A stretch of DNA of 64,000 nucleotides, from the NCBI GenBank assembly GCA_021741245.1, contig JAIOYF010000001.1:1-64000 (forward strand), written 5' to 3'. Shown one piece after another: positions 56,354-64,000 of this stretch; positions within the stretch are counted from its first letter, which is position 1, and each line of letters starts with the position of its first letter. The notes beneath the pieces are model-generated. The model did no database searches, was not told where the DNA came from, and saw only the letters and a program-made list of their open reading frames with translations. A program made the position numbers and the translations under genes. The DNA is from Paracoccaceae bacterium (lineage in GTDB: Bacteria; Pseudomonadota; Alphaproteobacteria; Rhodobacterales; Rhodobacteraceae).

Positions 56354-57453
56354 TGGGCCACCATCGGTGTCTTGATCGCCTCATTGATCGCGGGCCGACA
56401 TTTCTCGGCCAGCAAGACCATAGACCGACGCGACAGGTCCACATCGGCCCAGTCTTTGCCTGCATAGAGAAGGGTGCCGAAATCACCGACCTCATCGCGC
56501 AGGGCAAGGATTTCATCCGTGACCTTGTTCGGTGTGCCCCAGGTGATGCACTCGTCCATCACCATCTCAAGCGTGACCTCATCATCGGACATGTTCTGGT
56601 CCGCCTTGAACAGATTGGCCCGCCCGTGCTTTTTCATCTTGGTCAAAAGCTGGCTGTAGTAATAGCGGTAGGGGCTGTTCGTGGCATGCACGTAGTCGCG
56701 CGCGGTATTCAAGTCATCTGCCACAAAGACTGACCGGGCCACGCGCCAATTTGCGGGATCAGCGACACGCCCGCCCTTTTCACAGCCTTCGACATATTTG
56801 GGCCAGTGCGTCTTGACCCATTTCTTGAGCAAGAAGTTGGCCGAGATCGGATCCCAACCCCGCGCTGCCGCTTCGGTCACGCCCTTGGAAAAGGGGGCGA
56901 CAGCGGTGACCACGATGGGCGGATGTGGCCTTTGCAGGGGCTTTGCCATGATGCCCTGACCGATAGAGGTCATCATCTGGGTTTCCGTCGTGATGTTCCA
57001 GAACTGACCCTTGATGTTATAGGGTGCCTCGGATTCCCAGATTTTCAACACATGGTTGATGCCTTCAAGGAACATTGCCGGGCGGTCTGCATTCAGGCTG
57101 CCAAAAGCCTCGGCATCGGTGGCCAACCCGCCGGGCGAGATGCCAAAGATGAACCGCCCGTCAAGCATGTGATCCAGCATCGCCACCTGACCCGCCACAG
57201 CGGCGGGGTGGGTATTGGGCAGGTTGACGGTGCCTGTGCCAAGCTTGATCTGTTTGGTCGCCGCCGCAATCCACGCAATAAAGCTGATGCAATGCGTGAT
57301 GTTTTCGGCGGCATCCGTCGTGTGTTCGCCAACGTATGCCTCTGTGAAACCAAGTTCATCAGCCAGCAGGAACGCTGCACGATCCTCATGCAGGCACTGA
57401 CGCCAGTCCTTGCCCACCGGGTGGATCGGCATTGTGAAAAACCCTAGGTCCAT
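56350..57453 (-). CDS. LLM-class flavin-dependent monooxygenase
   Basis: MDLGFFTMPIHPVGKDWRQCLHEDRAAFLLADELGFTEAYVGEHTTD...GTGTVNLPNTHPAAVAGQVAMLDHMLDGRFIFGISPGGLATD. Confidence 0.92.
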   Translation of the reverse strand: MDLGFFTMPIHPVGKDWRQCLHEDRAAFLLADELGFTEAYVGEHTTDAAENITHCISFIAWIAAATKQIKLGTGTVNLPNTHPAAVAGQVAMLDHMLDGRFIFGISPGGLATDAEAFGSLNADRPAMFLEGINHVLKIWESEAPYNIKGQFWNITTETQMMTSIGQGIMAKPLQRPHPPIVVTAVAPFSKGVTEAAARGWDPISANFLLKKWVKTHWPKYVEGCEKGGRVADPANWRVARSVFVADDLNTARDYVHATNSPYRYYYSQLLTKMKKHGRANLFKADQNMSDDEVTLEMVMDECITWGTPNKVTDEILALRDEVGDFGTLLYAGKDWADVDLSRRSMVLLAEKCRPAINEAIKTPMVAQ

Positions 57454-57507
57454 TTGATCCTCCAAGATGTCTTTCACACCTAGTTAGCGCAGGCATAGCA
57501 TTGGGGA

Positions 57508-57541
57508 AAATTATGAAAGCCGCTTCACGCTATCATAATTT
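57508..57541. promoter_or_regulatory. AT-rich inverted repeat, candidate operator
   Basis: AAATTATGA (57508-57516) and TCATAATTT (57533-57541), upstream of the LLM monooxygenase start 57453. Confidence 0.5.
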
Positions 57542-58860
57542 CAGATAACCGCTTTTGGCAGGAACGTGGCAATCGTTGGGAAAAACAGCACGATAAACGC
57601 CGCGACCAAAATCAGCATGAAGTAGGGGAATGACCCGATGAAGATCTTTTTGAGCGTGGCCGTCGAATCTGGCACCGATCCCCGGACGGTATAGACCAGC
57701 AGGCCAAAGGGGGGTGACAGCAGGCCCGCCTCGATCACCAAGATCCCGAAAATCGCAAAGGCAATGGGATCATAGCCCAAACCCATGGCCAAGGGCGCAA
57801 AGATCGGAACGGTCAACAGAATGATCGAGACGCTGTCGATCAGCATGCCCAGCACCAGCCAGATTGCCGTCATAAGCATCATCACCATAAAGGGCGAAAG
57901 GTTGCTGTCGGTGAACATGCCCTGAATGTAGTTTACGCCACCGCCAAGGGCCAAAAGGCGCGAATACATTTGCGCCGCGATCAGCAAGAACATGATGGGG
58001 GCCGTCGTGCGCCCCGCCTGATACATGCTTTCCAGAATGTCGCCCGTGCGCATCCCCTTGAACACGCCAATGACCAAGGCTGCCAGCACGCCAAAGGCTG
58101 CGGCTTCGGTCGGGGTGAACCAGCCAAACCAGATCCCACCGATGACGATGGTGATCAGGGCAAGGATGCCCAAGCCGCCCACAAGCTCGGCGCGGTTCTC
58201 TTCCGGCGTCGGATCGACAAGTGGTTTGTCATAGGCTGGCGCAATCTCGGGGTTCATGATCGCCGCAATGATCACATAGGCCGAAAACAAGAGCGCCAAC
58301 ATAAGGCCCGGCAAGATCCCGGCGATAAACAGGGCCCCGACGCTCATTTCCGTCAGGATCGCCCAGACGATCAGCAAGACCGATGGCGGGATCAACATCC
58401 CCAGACAGGCAGAGCCTGCAACCGCCCCCAAGGCGAAGGTCTGCTTGTAGCCCAGTTTCATCATCTCTGGGTAAGCAATGCGGCTGAAAGCAGCGGCAGA
58501 GGCGATGGAGACACCCGTCACCGCCGCAAAAACCGTATTCCCGGCGATGGTGGCAATGGCAAGCCGCCCCGGCAAACGGCGCAAAGTGCGGTCACAAATG
58601 CGGTAAAGATCACCTGCGGCCCCACTTCGCCAGATGAAATCGCCCATCAAGACAAACAGGGGGATCACCGCGAACACATCCTTGCGGATCGCCTCATAGG
58701 CTGTGTTTGACATGATCGACAAAGCGGCCTCGGTGTTGCCGCGGAACATGATGTAGACACCAACACCGGAACACAAAGACAGGGCCACACCGATGTGAAT
58801 CCCCAAAAGGATCATCACGATCAGCACAGCCAACATGATCAGAACGATATCACCACCCAT
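57541..58860 (-). CDS. TRAP transporter large permease (DctM)
   Basis: MLAVLIVMILLGIHIGVALSLCSGVGVYIMF, GDFIWRSGAAGDLYRICDRTLRRLPGRLAIATIAGNTVFAAVTGVSIASAAAFSRIAYPEM. Confidence 0.95.
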   Translation of the reverse strand: MGGDIVLIMLAVLIVMILLGIHIGVALSLCSGVGVYIMFRGNTEAALSIMSNTAYEAIRKDVFAVIPLFVLMGDFIWRSGAAGDLYRICDRTLRRLPGRLAIATIAGNTVFAAVTGVSIASAAAFSRIAYPEMMKLGYKQTFALGAVAGSACLGMLIPPSVLLIVWAILTEMSVGALFIAGILPGLMLALLFSAYVIIAAIMNPEIAPAYDKPLVDPTPEENRAELVGGLGILALITIVIGGIWFGWFTPTEAAAFGVLAALVIGVFKGMRTGDILESMYQAGRTTAPIMFLLIAAQMYSRLLALGGGVNYIQGMFTDSNLSPFMVMMLMTAIWLVLGMLIDSVSIILLTVPIFAPLAMGLGYDPIAFAIFGILVIEAGLLSPPFGLLVYTVRGSVPDSTATLKKIFIGSFPYFMLILVAAFIVLFFPTIATFLPKAVI

Positions 58861-58871
58861 TGCGAGCGCCC

Positions 58872-59393
58872 CTATTCTTCAAGCCGGGCGAGCGCCCCGG
58901 GCGCTTCGCTTTCGTGTAAAAGTTGGCCGGTCCAATCCAGCCAGATCATGTGGGCATAGGCAAAGGCGCCAAACGCCGACATGGCAGCAATCGCGCCACG
59001 CACGGGCCAGGTTGGCACGCGCAGTGACCCTTCGCCTTCGTATTCGCCGATGCGGTAGGCATCCATGAACGAAGGCCATGTGCCCCAGATGAGGGCCACG
59101 AACAAAATAAATCCCAAGAGGGAGGCAAGCGTCCGCAGCAGTCGCCGCATGGTCAGGGGCACCGCATCCGAAAGGATGGTCGTGCGCAACATCGAGCTTG
59201 AGTAGATCGCCAAGGGAATTTGCAAGAAGGTGATCGTGACCACAGAGTTTTGCAAAAGTTCCTTCGTCCCCGGGATCGGGCTTGAAAAAACGATGCGTCC
59301 GACAACATCACCAAAAATCAGGAATGCCAGCGCAAGTGTCCAGAATGCCGAAAAAATATGCAGTAGGCGTGCGCCCCTGATCTGCGTTTTCAT
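58872..59393 (-). CDS. TRAP transporter small permease (DctQ)
   Basis: LHIFSAFWTLALAFLIFGDVVGRIVFSSPIPGTKELLQNSVVTITFLQIPLAI. Confidence 0.9.
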   Translation of the reverse strand: MKTQIRGARLLHIFSAFWTLALAFLIFGDVVGRIVFSSPIPGTKELLQNSVVTITFLQIPLAIYSSSMLRTTILSDAVPLTMRRLLRTLASLLGFILFVALIWGTWPSFMDAYRIGEYEGEGSLRVPTWPVRGAIAAMSAFGAFAYAHMIWLDWTGQLLHESEAPGALARLEE

Positions 59394-59460
59394 GGCGTCC
59401 CTCCCCGACGTGTTCCACTTATGCGGCCAAACGCTAACCGATGCGGGTCGGGCGTCAATA

Positions 59461-59565
59461 GCTTATTTAGCGATTGATAATTTAATCGAGGTTCTGCGCA
59501 CAGAGTTTCTTGACCGCTGCGCAGCGATGTGCAGAGAATACAGAGTTAGCGAACGATAAATAAGC
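59461..59565. promoter_or_regulatory. Two inverted operator-like half-sites between divergent TRAP genes
   Basis: GCTTATTTA (59461-59469) and its exact reverse complement TAAATAAGC (59557-59565). Confidence 0.5.
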
Positions 59566-59626
59566 GGGCCCAAGCTCGCAAATTTGGCAAAAGCGGTGAC
59601 GACCGCATTATCTGGGAGGATAAAGT

Positions 59627-60694
59627 ATGACACGAAACTTGACCGGCGGGCTTGCTGGCGTGGCGCTCTTGGCGCTTGCTGCACCCGTGGCCGCCGAAAC
59701 GTTCACATTGCGGATCGGCTCTGGCCACCCAAGTGGCCCATCGGTCTATGTGACTGATACTGAAAAATTCTTTGTGCCTGAAGTGACGCGCCGCGTCGCC
59801 GAAGAAACCGAGCATGAGATTGTCTTTGTCGAAGGATACGGCGGATCGATCGCCGGTGTGGCAGAAACGCTTGAGGCAGTTCAGAACGGCATCTTGGATA
59901 TTGGCGCCTATTGCATGTGCTTTGAGCCTGCAAAGCTGTTCTTGCACAACTTCCCCTACTACGCGCCATTCGGGCCGGAAGATTCGTCGCAAGCCATGGT
60001 TGCCGTCCGTGCTGTCTATGATCAGGTGCCGTGGCTGACCGAGCAGTTCAAATCGGAATATGGCCAAGAACTGCTTGGCCTGCATGGCTGGGATAACTAC
60101 CACGTTGGCACAACCGAGCCATGGGAAAAGGTTTCCGACCTCAAGGGCGTGAAGATCGCCGGTGCCGGTCCGAACCTGCCGTGGCTTGAATTTGCAGGTG
60201 CGATCCCCGTGCAGTCAACCTTGCCTGACGGGTACCTGTCGCTGCAAACGGGCGTGTATAACGGATGGCTGATGTTCCCATCGGCCTATCTTGGCTACAA
60301 ATTCTATGAGCCTTCGCCAAACTACACGCTGGTTGGCTTTGGCGCGATGCCCGTGAATGCCCTGACTGTGAACGCGCGCACGATGGCCAGCCTGCCCGAA
60401 GACGTGCAAAAGATCATGCGCGAAGTTGGTCGTGCCTATGAGGAACGTTCGGGGGAATCTTTGAACGCAGCCCAGAAGCGCGGTCTTGATGGTCTGGCGG
60501 CAAATGGCGCGACCATTCGCACCTTGGCCCCTGAAGTGCGGGCTGAATGGGCGAATTCGCTGATCGGCTTCCCACAGCAGCAGGCAACAGATGCCAATGG
60601 TCGTAGCATGCCCGGAACCGAAGTGATGAATGCCTATATCGCTGCGGTGACGGCGGCTGGCTACAGCTGGCCGATCGCTTACTCTGTAAAGTGA
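59627..60694 (+). CDS. TRAP transporter substrate-binding protein
   Basis: Signal peptide MTRNLTGGLAGVALLALAAPVAA; ETFTLRIGSGHPSGPSVYVTDTEKFFVPEVTRRV...GVKIAGAGPNLPWLEFAGAIPV. Confidence 0.92.
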   Translation: MTRNLTGGLAGVALLALAAPVAAETFTLRIGSGHPSGPSVYVTDTEKFFVPEVTRRVAEETEHEIVFVEGYGGSIAGVAETLEAVQNGILDIGAYCMCFEPAKLFLHNFPYYAPFGPEDSSQAMVAVRAVYDQVPWLTEQFKSEYGQELLGLHGWDNYHVGTTEPWEKVSDLKGVKIAGAGPNLPWLEFAGAIPVQSTLPDGYLSLQTGVYNGWLMFPSAYLGYKFYEPSPNYTLVGFGAMPVNALTVNARTMASLPEDVQKIMREVGRAYEERSGESLNAAQKRGLDGLAANGATIRTLAPEVRAEWANSLIGFPQQQATDANGRSMPGTEVMNAYIAAVTAAGYSWPIAYSVK

Positions 60695-60715
60695 TGCCAC
60701 TTTCTTAACGACAAT

Positions 60716-60743
60716 AGCGCGGCGCAGATGCGTCGCGCTTTTT
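60716..60743 (+). terminator. Rho-independent terminator after TRAP substrate-binding gene
   Basis: AGCGCGGCGCA-ga-TGCGTCGCGCT hairpin (one G-T) followed by TTTTT; 22 bp after the stop. Confidence 0.75.
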
Positions 60744-60775
60744 CATTTTGTCATCACATGAAAGGGACCTAAGCC

Positions 60776-61708
60776 ATGGCCGGACCAGACAAGGTTATCA
60801 TCAGTTGTGCGGTAACAGGCGCTATTCATACGCCGTCTATGACGCCCTATCTGCCCATCACGCCAGACGAAATTGCCGAGAGCGCCATTGCGGCGGCCGA
60901 GGCGGGCGCTGCCATCTTGCACCTGCACGCGCGCGATCCCGAAACCGGGAAGCCTGACCAGTCGCCCGAGGCTTTTGCCGGGTTCTTGTCGCGCATCAAA
61001 CAGGCGACAAATGCGGTTGTGAACATCACCACCGGCGGCTCGCCCTATATGACCGTGGCCGAAAGGGCCAAGCCCGCCGCCCAGTGGCAACCGGAAGTGG
61101 CCTCGCTAAACATGGGGTCAATGAACTTTGGCTTCTTTCCGCTTTTGGCCAAATACAAGGATTTCAAGTTTGCTTGGGAACGCGAACATCTGGAAGGGTC
61201 CCGCGATCTGGTGTTCCGCAACTCGTTCAAGGATATCGAGTATGTGCTGGAAACGTGCTACGGCAACGGCACCCGGTTCGAGTTTGAATGCTACGACATC
61301 TCGCACCTCTATAACCTTGCGCATTTTGCCGAGCGCGGGTTGGTGAAGCCGCCGTTCTTTGTGCAGTCGGTGTTTGGCCTCTTGGGCGGAATCGGGACGC
61401 ATCCCGAGGATGTGATGCACATGAAGCGCACTGCGGATCGTTTGTTCGGCAAGGATTTCCGCTGGTCGGTTCTGGGGGCCGGGGCAAACCAGTTCCGCAT
61501 CGCGACGCAGGCCGTGGCGATGGGGGCCAATATCCGCGTGGGGCTGGAGGACAGCATCTGGATCGCGCGCGGCAAACTGGCCGAGAGCAATGCGCAACAG
61601 GTGACCCGCGCCCGCGCGATCATCGAAGGGCTGGGGCTGGAAGTTGCCACCCCGGATGAGGCGCGCGAGATGCTGTCGCTTAAGGGGGGTGATCGCGTTA
61701 ACTTCTGA
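60776..61708 (+). CDS. 3-keto-5-aminohexanoate cleavage enzyme family (BKACE, DUF849)
   Basis: KVIISCAVTGAIHTPSMTPYLPITPDEIAESAIAAAEAGAAILHLHARDPETGKPDQSPEAF; NITTGG; GLEDSIWIARGKLAESNAQQV. Confidence 0.95.
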   Translation: MAGPDKVIISCAVTGAIHTPSMTPYLPITPDEIAESAIAAAEAGAAILHLHARDPETGKPDQSPEAFAGFLSRIKQATNAVVNITTGGSPYMTVAERAKPAAQWQPEVASLNMGSMNFGFFPLLAKYKDFKFAWEREHLEGSRDLVFRNSFKDIEYVLETCYGNGTRFEFECYDISHLYNLAHFAERGLVKPPFFVQSVFGLLGGIGTHPEDVMHMKRTADRLFGKDFRWSVLGAGANQFRIATQAVAMGANIRVGLEDSIWIARGKLAESNAQQVTRARAIIEGLGLEVATPDEAREMLSLKGGDRVNF

Positions 61709-61743
61709 CCTGCGGGAAAGTTGGGGCGCGTTTTGGCCACTTG

Positions 61744-62535
61744 TCAGCCAAGGCTCGCCCCACTTATTTGCCGGATCGCGTTCAGGATCAGATAGATCCC
61801 CAGAATGATTAAAAGCACATGCACCACCAGATAGAACGGCCCTTTGGGCAGACGGCTGTTGATGTATTTGCCGAACATGATCCCCAGCGGCATGATCGGC
61901 AACAGCATCAGCGAAACCCAAAGACTGTCGATTGTCACGATCCCCATGGCCAGCACGATGGGGATTTTTGTCCAGTTGATGATGGCAAAAAACCACACCA
62001 GAACCGCCACATAGACCTGTGGTGCCAGCCGGAACGGTAACATGAAAAGCTGAATTGGGGCCTCTCCCATCAGGAAAAAGCTGGTAAAACCCGAGGCCCC
62101 GTTCAGTCCGATGATGCGCGGCCAGTTGCGGACAGTGGGATCGGGCACGGGGATCACTTTTTGACCGTTGCGTGCCCTTTGGACAAAGAACTTGATCCCG
62201 ATCAGCATCGACATCAAGCCAAGGAAAATGGCCAGATAGGTCGTCTCGACCAACCGATAGACCACTGCCGCCAAAAACACGCCAGCAATGCCCGATAGGG
62301 ACATGGGCCAGACAAAGGCAAAGGGCACGGATTTGCGATAGGTCCATGCTACGATCAGGTCCATCACCACATAGGTGGGCAGCAAAACCGAGATTGCCGT
62401 GGGGATATCAGACACCGACGCCACAAGCGGCATGGCGAGGGAGCCGATCATCCCGCCAAAACCCGCCTTGGCCAGCGCCACGAAAAAGACCGCAAAAGCG
62501 GCCACGCCAAGGAACACCAGTGAATAATCCGCCAT
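61744..62535 (-). CDS. TauE/SafE family sulfite exporter-like permease
   Basis: MADYSLVFLGVAAFAVFFVALAKAGFGGMIGSLAMPLVASV...GINGASGFTSFFLMGEAPIQLFMLP-type repeats; start moved in from 62634. Confidence 0.87.
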   Translation of the reverse strand: MADYSLVFLGVAAFAVFFVALAKAGFGGMIGSLAMPLVASVSDIPTAISVLLPTYVVMDLIVAWTYRKSVPFAFVWPMSLSGIAGVFLAAVVYRLVETTYLAIFLGLMSMLIGIKFFVQRARNGQKVIPVPDPTVRNWPRIIGLNGASGFTSFFLMGEAPIQLFMLPFRLAPQVYVAVLVWFFAIINWTKIPIVLAMGIVTIDSLWVSLMLLPIMPLGIMFGKYINSRLPKGPFYLVVHVLLIILGIYLILNAIRQISGASLG

Positions 62536-62653
62536 TGCGATCAGGCCTTGCTCTGGACGCAAAGAGTTGGCGTCTTTGTCATCGATTTTGGGTTCAACAA
62601 AAGGGCAAAGGGGGCGGCCCCCTTTGCCCGTCATTCACTTTGGGCAGGCTGCC

Positions 62654-64000
62654 TTAGCCCGCGGCTGCATCCAGCGCGGTCAAAACCCGCTCTGGCGTCA
62701 TTGGCATCTGCCACAGGCTGGCACCCAGCGGGGCCAGTGCATCATTGACCGCATTCAAAATGGCCGCTGGTGCGCCGCCCGTGCCTGCCTCACCCGCGCC
62801 CTTGGCCCCGAGGACCGAGGTTTTGGTCGGCGTCTCGATATGGGCCACGGTGATGTCAGGCATCTCGGCGGCCATGGGCACCATATAATCGGCCATGGTG
62901 GCGTTCAGCATCTGCCCTTCGGGGGAATAGTGACACTCCTCATAAAGTGCGCCACCGATGCCTTGCACCACGCCGCCCCGGATCTGCTCATCCACCAACA
63001 TCGGGTTGATGACGCGGCCACAATCCTCTACCGCCCAGAAATGCAGGACTTTGACAAAGCCGGTCTCGATATCCACCTCGACCTGCGCCGCCATCGCGCC
63101 ATTGGTAAAGACAAAGGGGAAATCGGTGACGCGGTAATGTCGGGTGGCAATCAACTCGGGCTTGAGGTCCGAAGGCAGTTCATTGCCCCGGTAATAGACC
63201 GTGCGCGCCAGATCGGCCAAGGTCATGCGCTTTGTGCCGTCGGGGTCGGTGACATTGCCGTTCTGGATGTCCAGCTTGTCCGGCGTGGTCTGCAACATCA
63301 CCGCAGCCACCTCCAACACCTGATCCTTCAGGGCCTGAGCGGCCTGCAGCATCGCCTCGCCGCCGATCCCCGCCCCGCGTGAGGCCCATGTCCCGCCGCC
63401 GTATGGGGTGGTCGCGGTATCGCCCGTCGTCACCTTGACCCGGTTCAGATCAACCCCGAACACCCCCGCCGCAATTTGTGCCAGAATGGCATTCGTGCCC
63501 TGCCCCTGTTCGGTGATGGATGACGACACATGCAGCGCGCCCCCGGCATCCAAACGCACGGTCGCGCCATCCTGACTGGCGATGGGTGCGCCGCCAATAC
63601 CATAGAACATCGGGCTTGGGTTTGTCACCTCGACCATCGAGACAAAGCCGATGCCGCGATAGACGCCGCGCTTGCGCGCCTCTGCCTGATCGGCGCGCAG
63701 GGTGTCGTAATCCATGATCTGGGTCAGTTTGCGCAGGGCGGCTTGGTGGCTCAGATCATCCAGCTTCATGCCAGAGGCCGAGGCCCGCGGATAGCTGTCA
63801 TCGGCCATCAGGTTGCGAAGCCGCAGATCAACCGGGTCCATCCCGATCAGGCGCGCGGCATCTTCCAAAAGGCCATCGCAAATGGCCATGGCAATCGGGT
63901 GCCCGACGGCGCGGTACTGGCACATCAGGGTCTTGTTCTGAAACACCACCCGCCCACGTGCACGGTAGTTTTCCAGCACATAGGGCGCACCGGTCAGGTT
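62654..64000 (-). CDS. Xanthine dehydrogenase family molybdopterin-binding subunit, C-terminal part (runs off right edge)
   Basis: Frame open to base 64000 (NLTGAPYVLENYRARGRVVFQNKTLMCQYRAVGHPIAMAICDGLLEDAARLIGMDPVDLRLRNLM); SSITEQGQGTNAILAQIAAGVFGVDLNRVKVTTGDTATTPYGGGTWASRG; GAKGAGEAGTGGAPAAILNAVNDAL. Confidence 0.93.
   Translation of the reverse strand, partial: NLTGAPYVLENYRARGRVVFQNKTLMCQYRAVGHPIAMAICDGLLEDAARLIGMDPVDLRLRNLMADDSYPRASASGMKLDDLSHQAALRKLTQIMDYDTLRADQAEARKRGVYRGIGFVSMVEVTNPSPMFYGIGGAPIASQDGATVRLDAGGALHVSSSITEQGQGTNAILAQIAAGVFGVDLNRVKVTTGDTATTPYGGGTWASRGAGIGGEAMLQAAQALKDQVLEVAAVMLQTTPDKLDIQNGNVTDPDGTKRMTLADLARTVYYRGNELPSDLKPELIATRHYRVTDFPFVFTNGAMAAQVEVDIETGFVKVLHFWAVEDCGRVINPMLVDEQIRGGVVQGIGGALYEECHYSPEGQMLNATMADYMVPMAAEMPDITVAHIETPTKTSVLGAKGAGEAGTGGAPAAILNAVNDALAPLGASLWQMPMTPERVLTALDAAAG

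Noticed and set aside
1-64000. CRISPR arrays, tRNA/rRNA genes, prophage or IS elements
   Set aside because: None recognised by eye; no regular spaced direct repeats, cloverleafs, integrase/transposase motifs or structural phage genes. A tRNAscan/ISfinder run would be needed to exclude them formally.

Overview
Gene-dense, GC-rich window, probably from an alphaproteobacterium of the Rhodobacteraceae type (inferred from coding style). It is made of consecutive catabolic islands, each with its own transporter. In order: (1) the N-terminal part of an RTX/calcium-binding-repeat protein running off the left edge; (2) scattered redox enzymes (epimerase, racemase, SDR, crotonase, flavin monooxygenase); (3) a LysR-amino-acid ABC transporter-opine/D-hydroxyproline-dehydrogenase-like locus; (4) an eight-gene translationally coupled operon at 16998-25000, encoding a stand-alone Rieske protein, a Rieske-less ring-hydroxylase catalytic subunit, a GST-like protein, an 8-oxoguanine-deaminase-like amidohydrolase and a BMP-type purine/nucleoside ABC transporter. 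I read this operon as an NdmC/NdmE-like split N-demethylase system for a modified purine, and it is the main candidate for a new system; (5) a tricarballylate/aconitate-type locus with a TctED two-component system, TctC, a TctA-TctB fusion, PrpF and TcuA/TcuB; (6) a decaying TetR/ABC transporter/SDR operon next to an intact creatininase gene; (7) a two-component system divergent from a Met/His-rich EF-hand protein; (8) a large probable N-heterocycle/cyclic-amide catabolic region with a TRAP transporter, ending in a truncated molybdenum hydroxylase at the right edge. No rRNA, tRNA, CRISPR array, prophage or IS element was recognised by eye. All family calls come from reading motifs in the translations; no database search was run.
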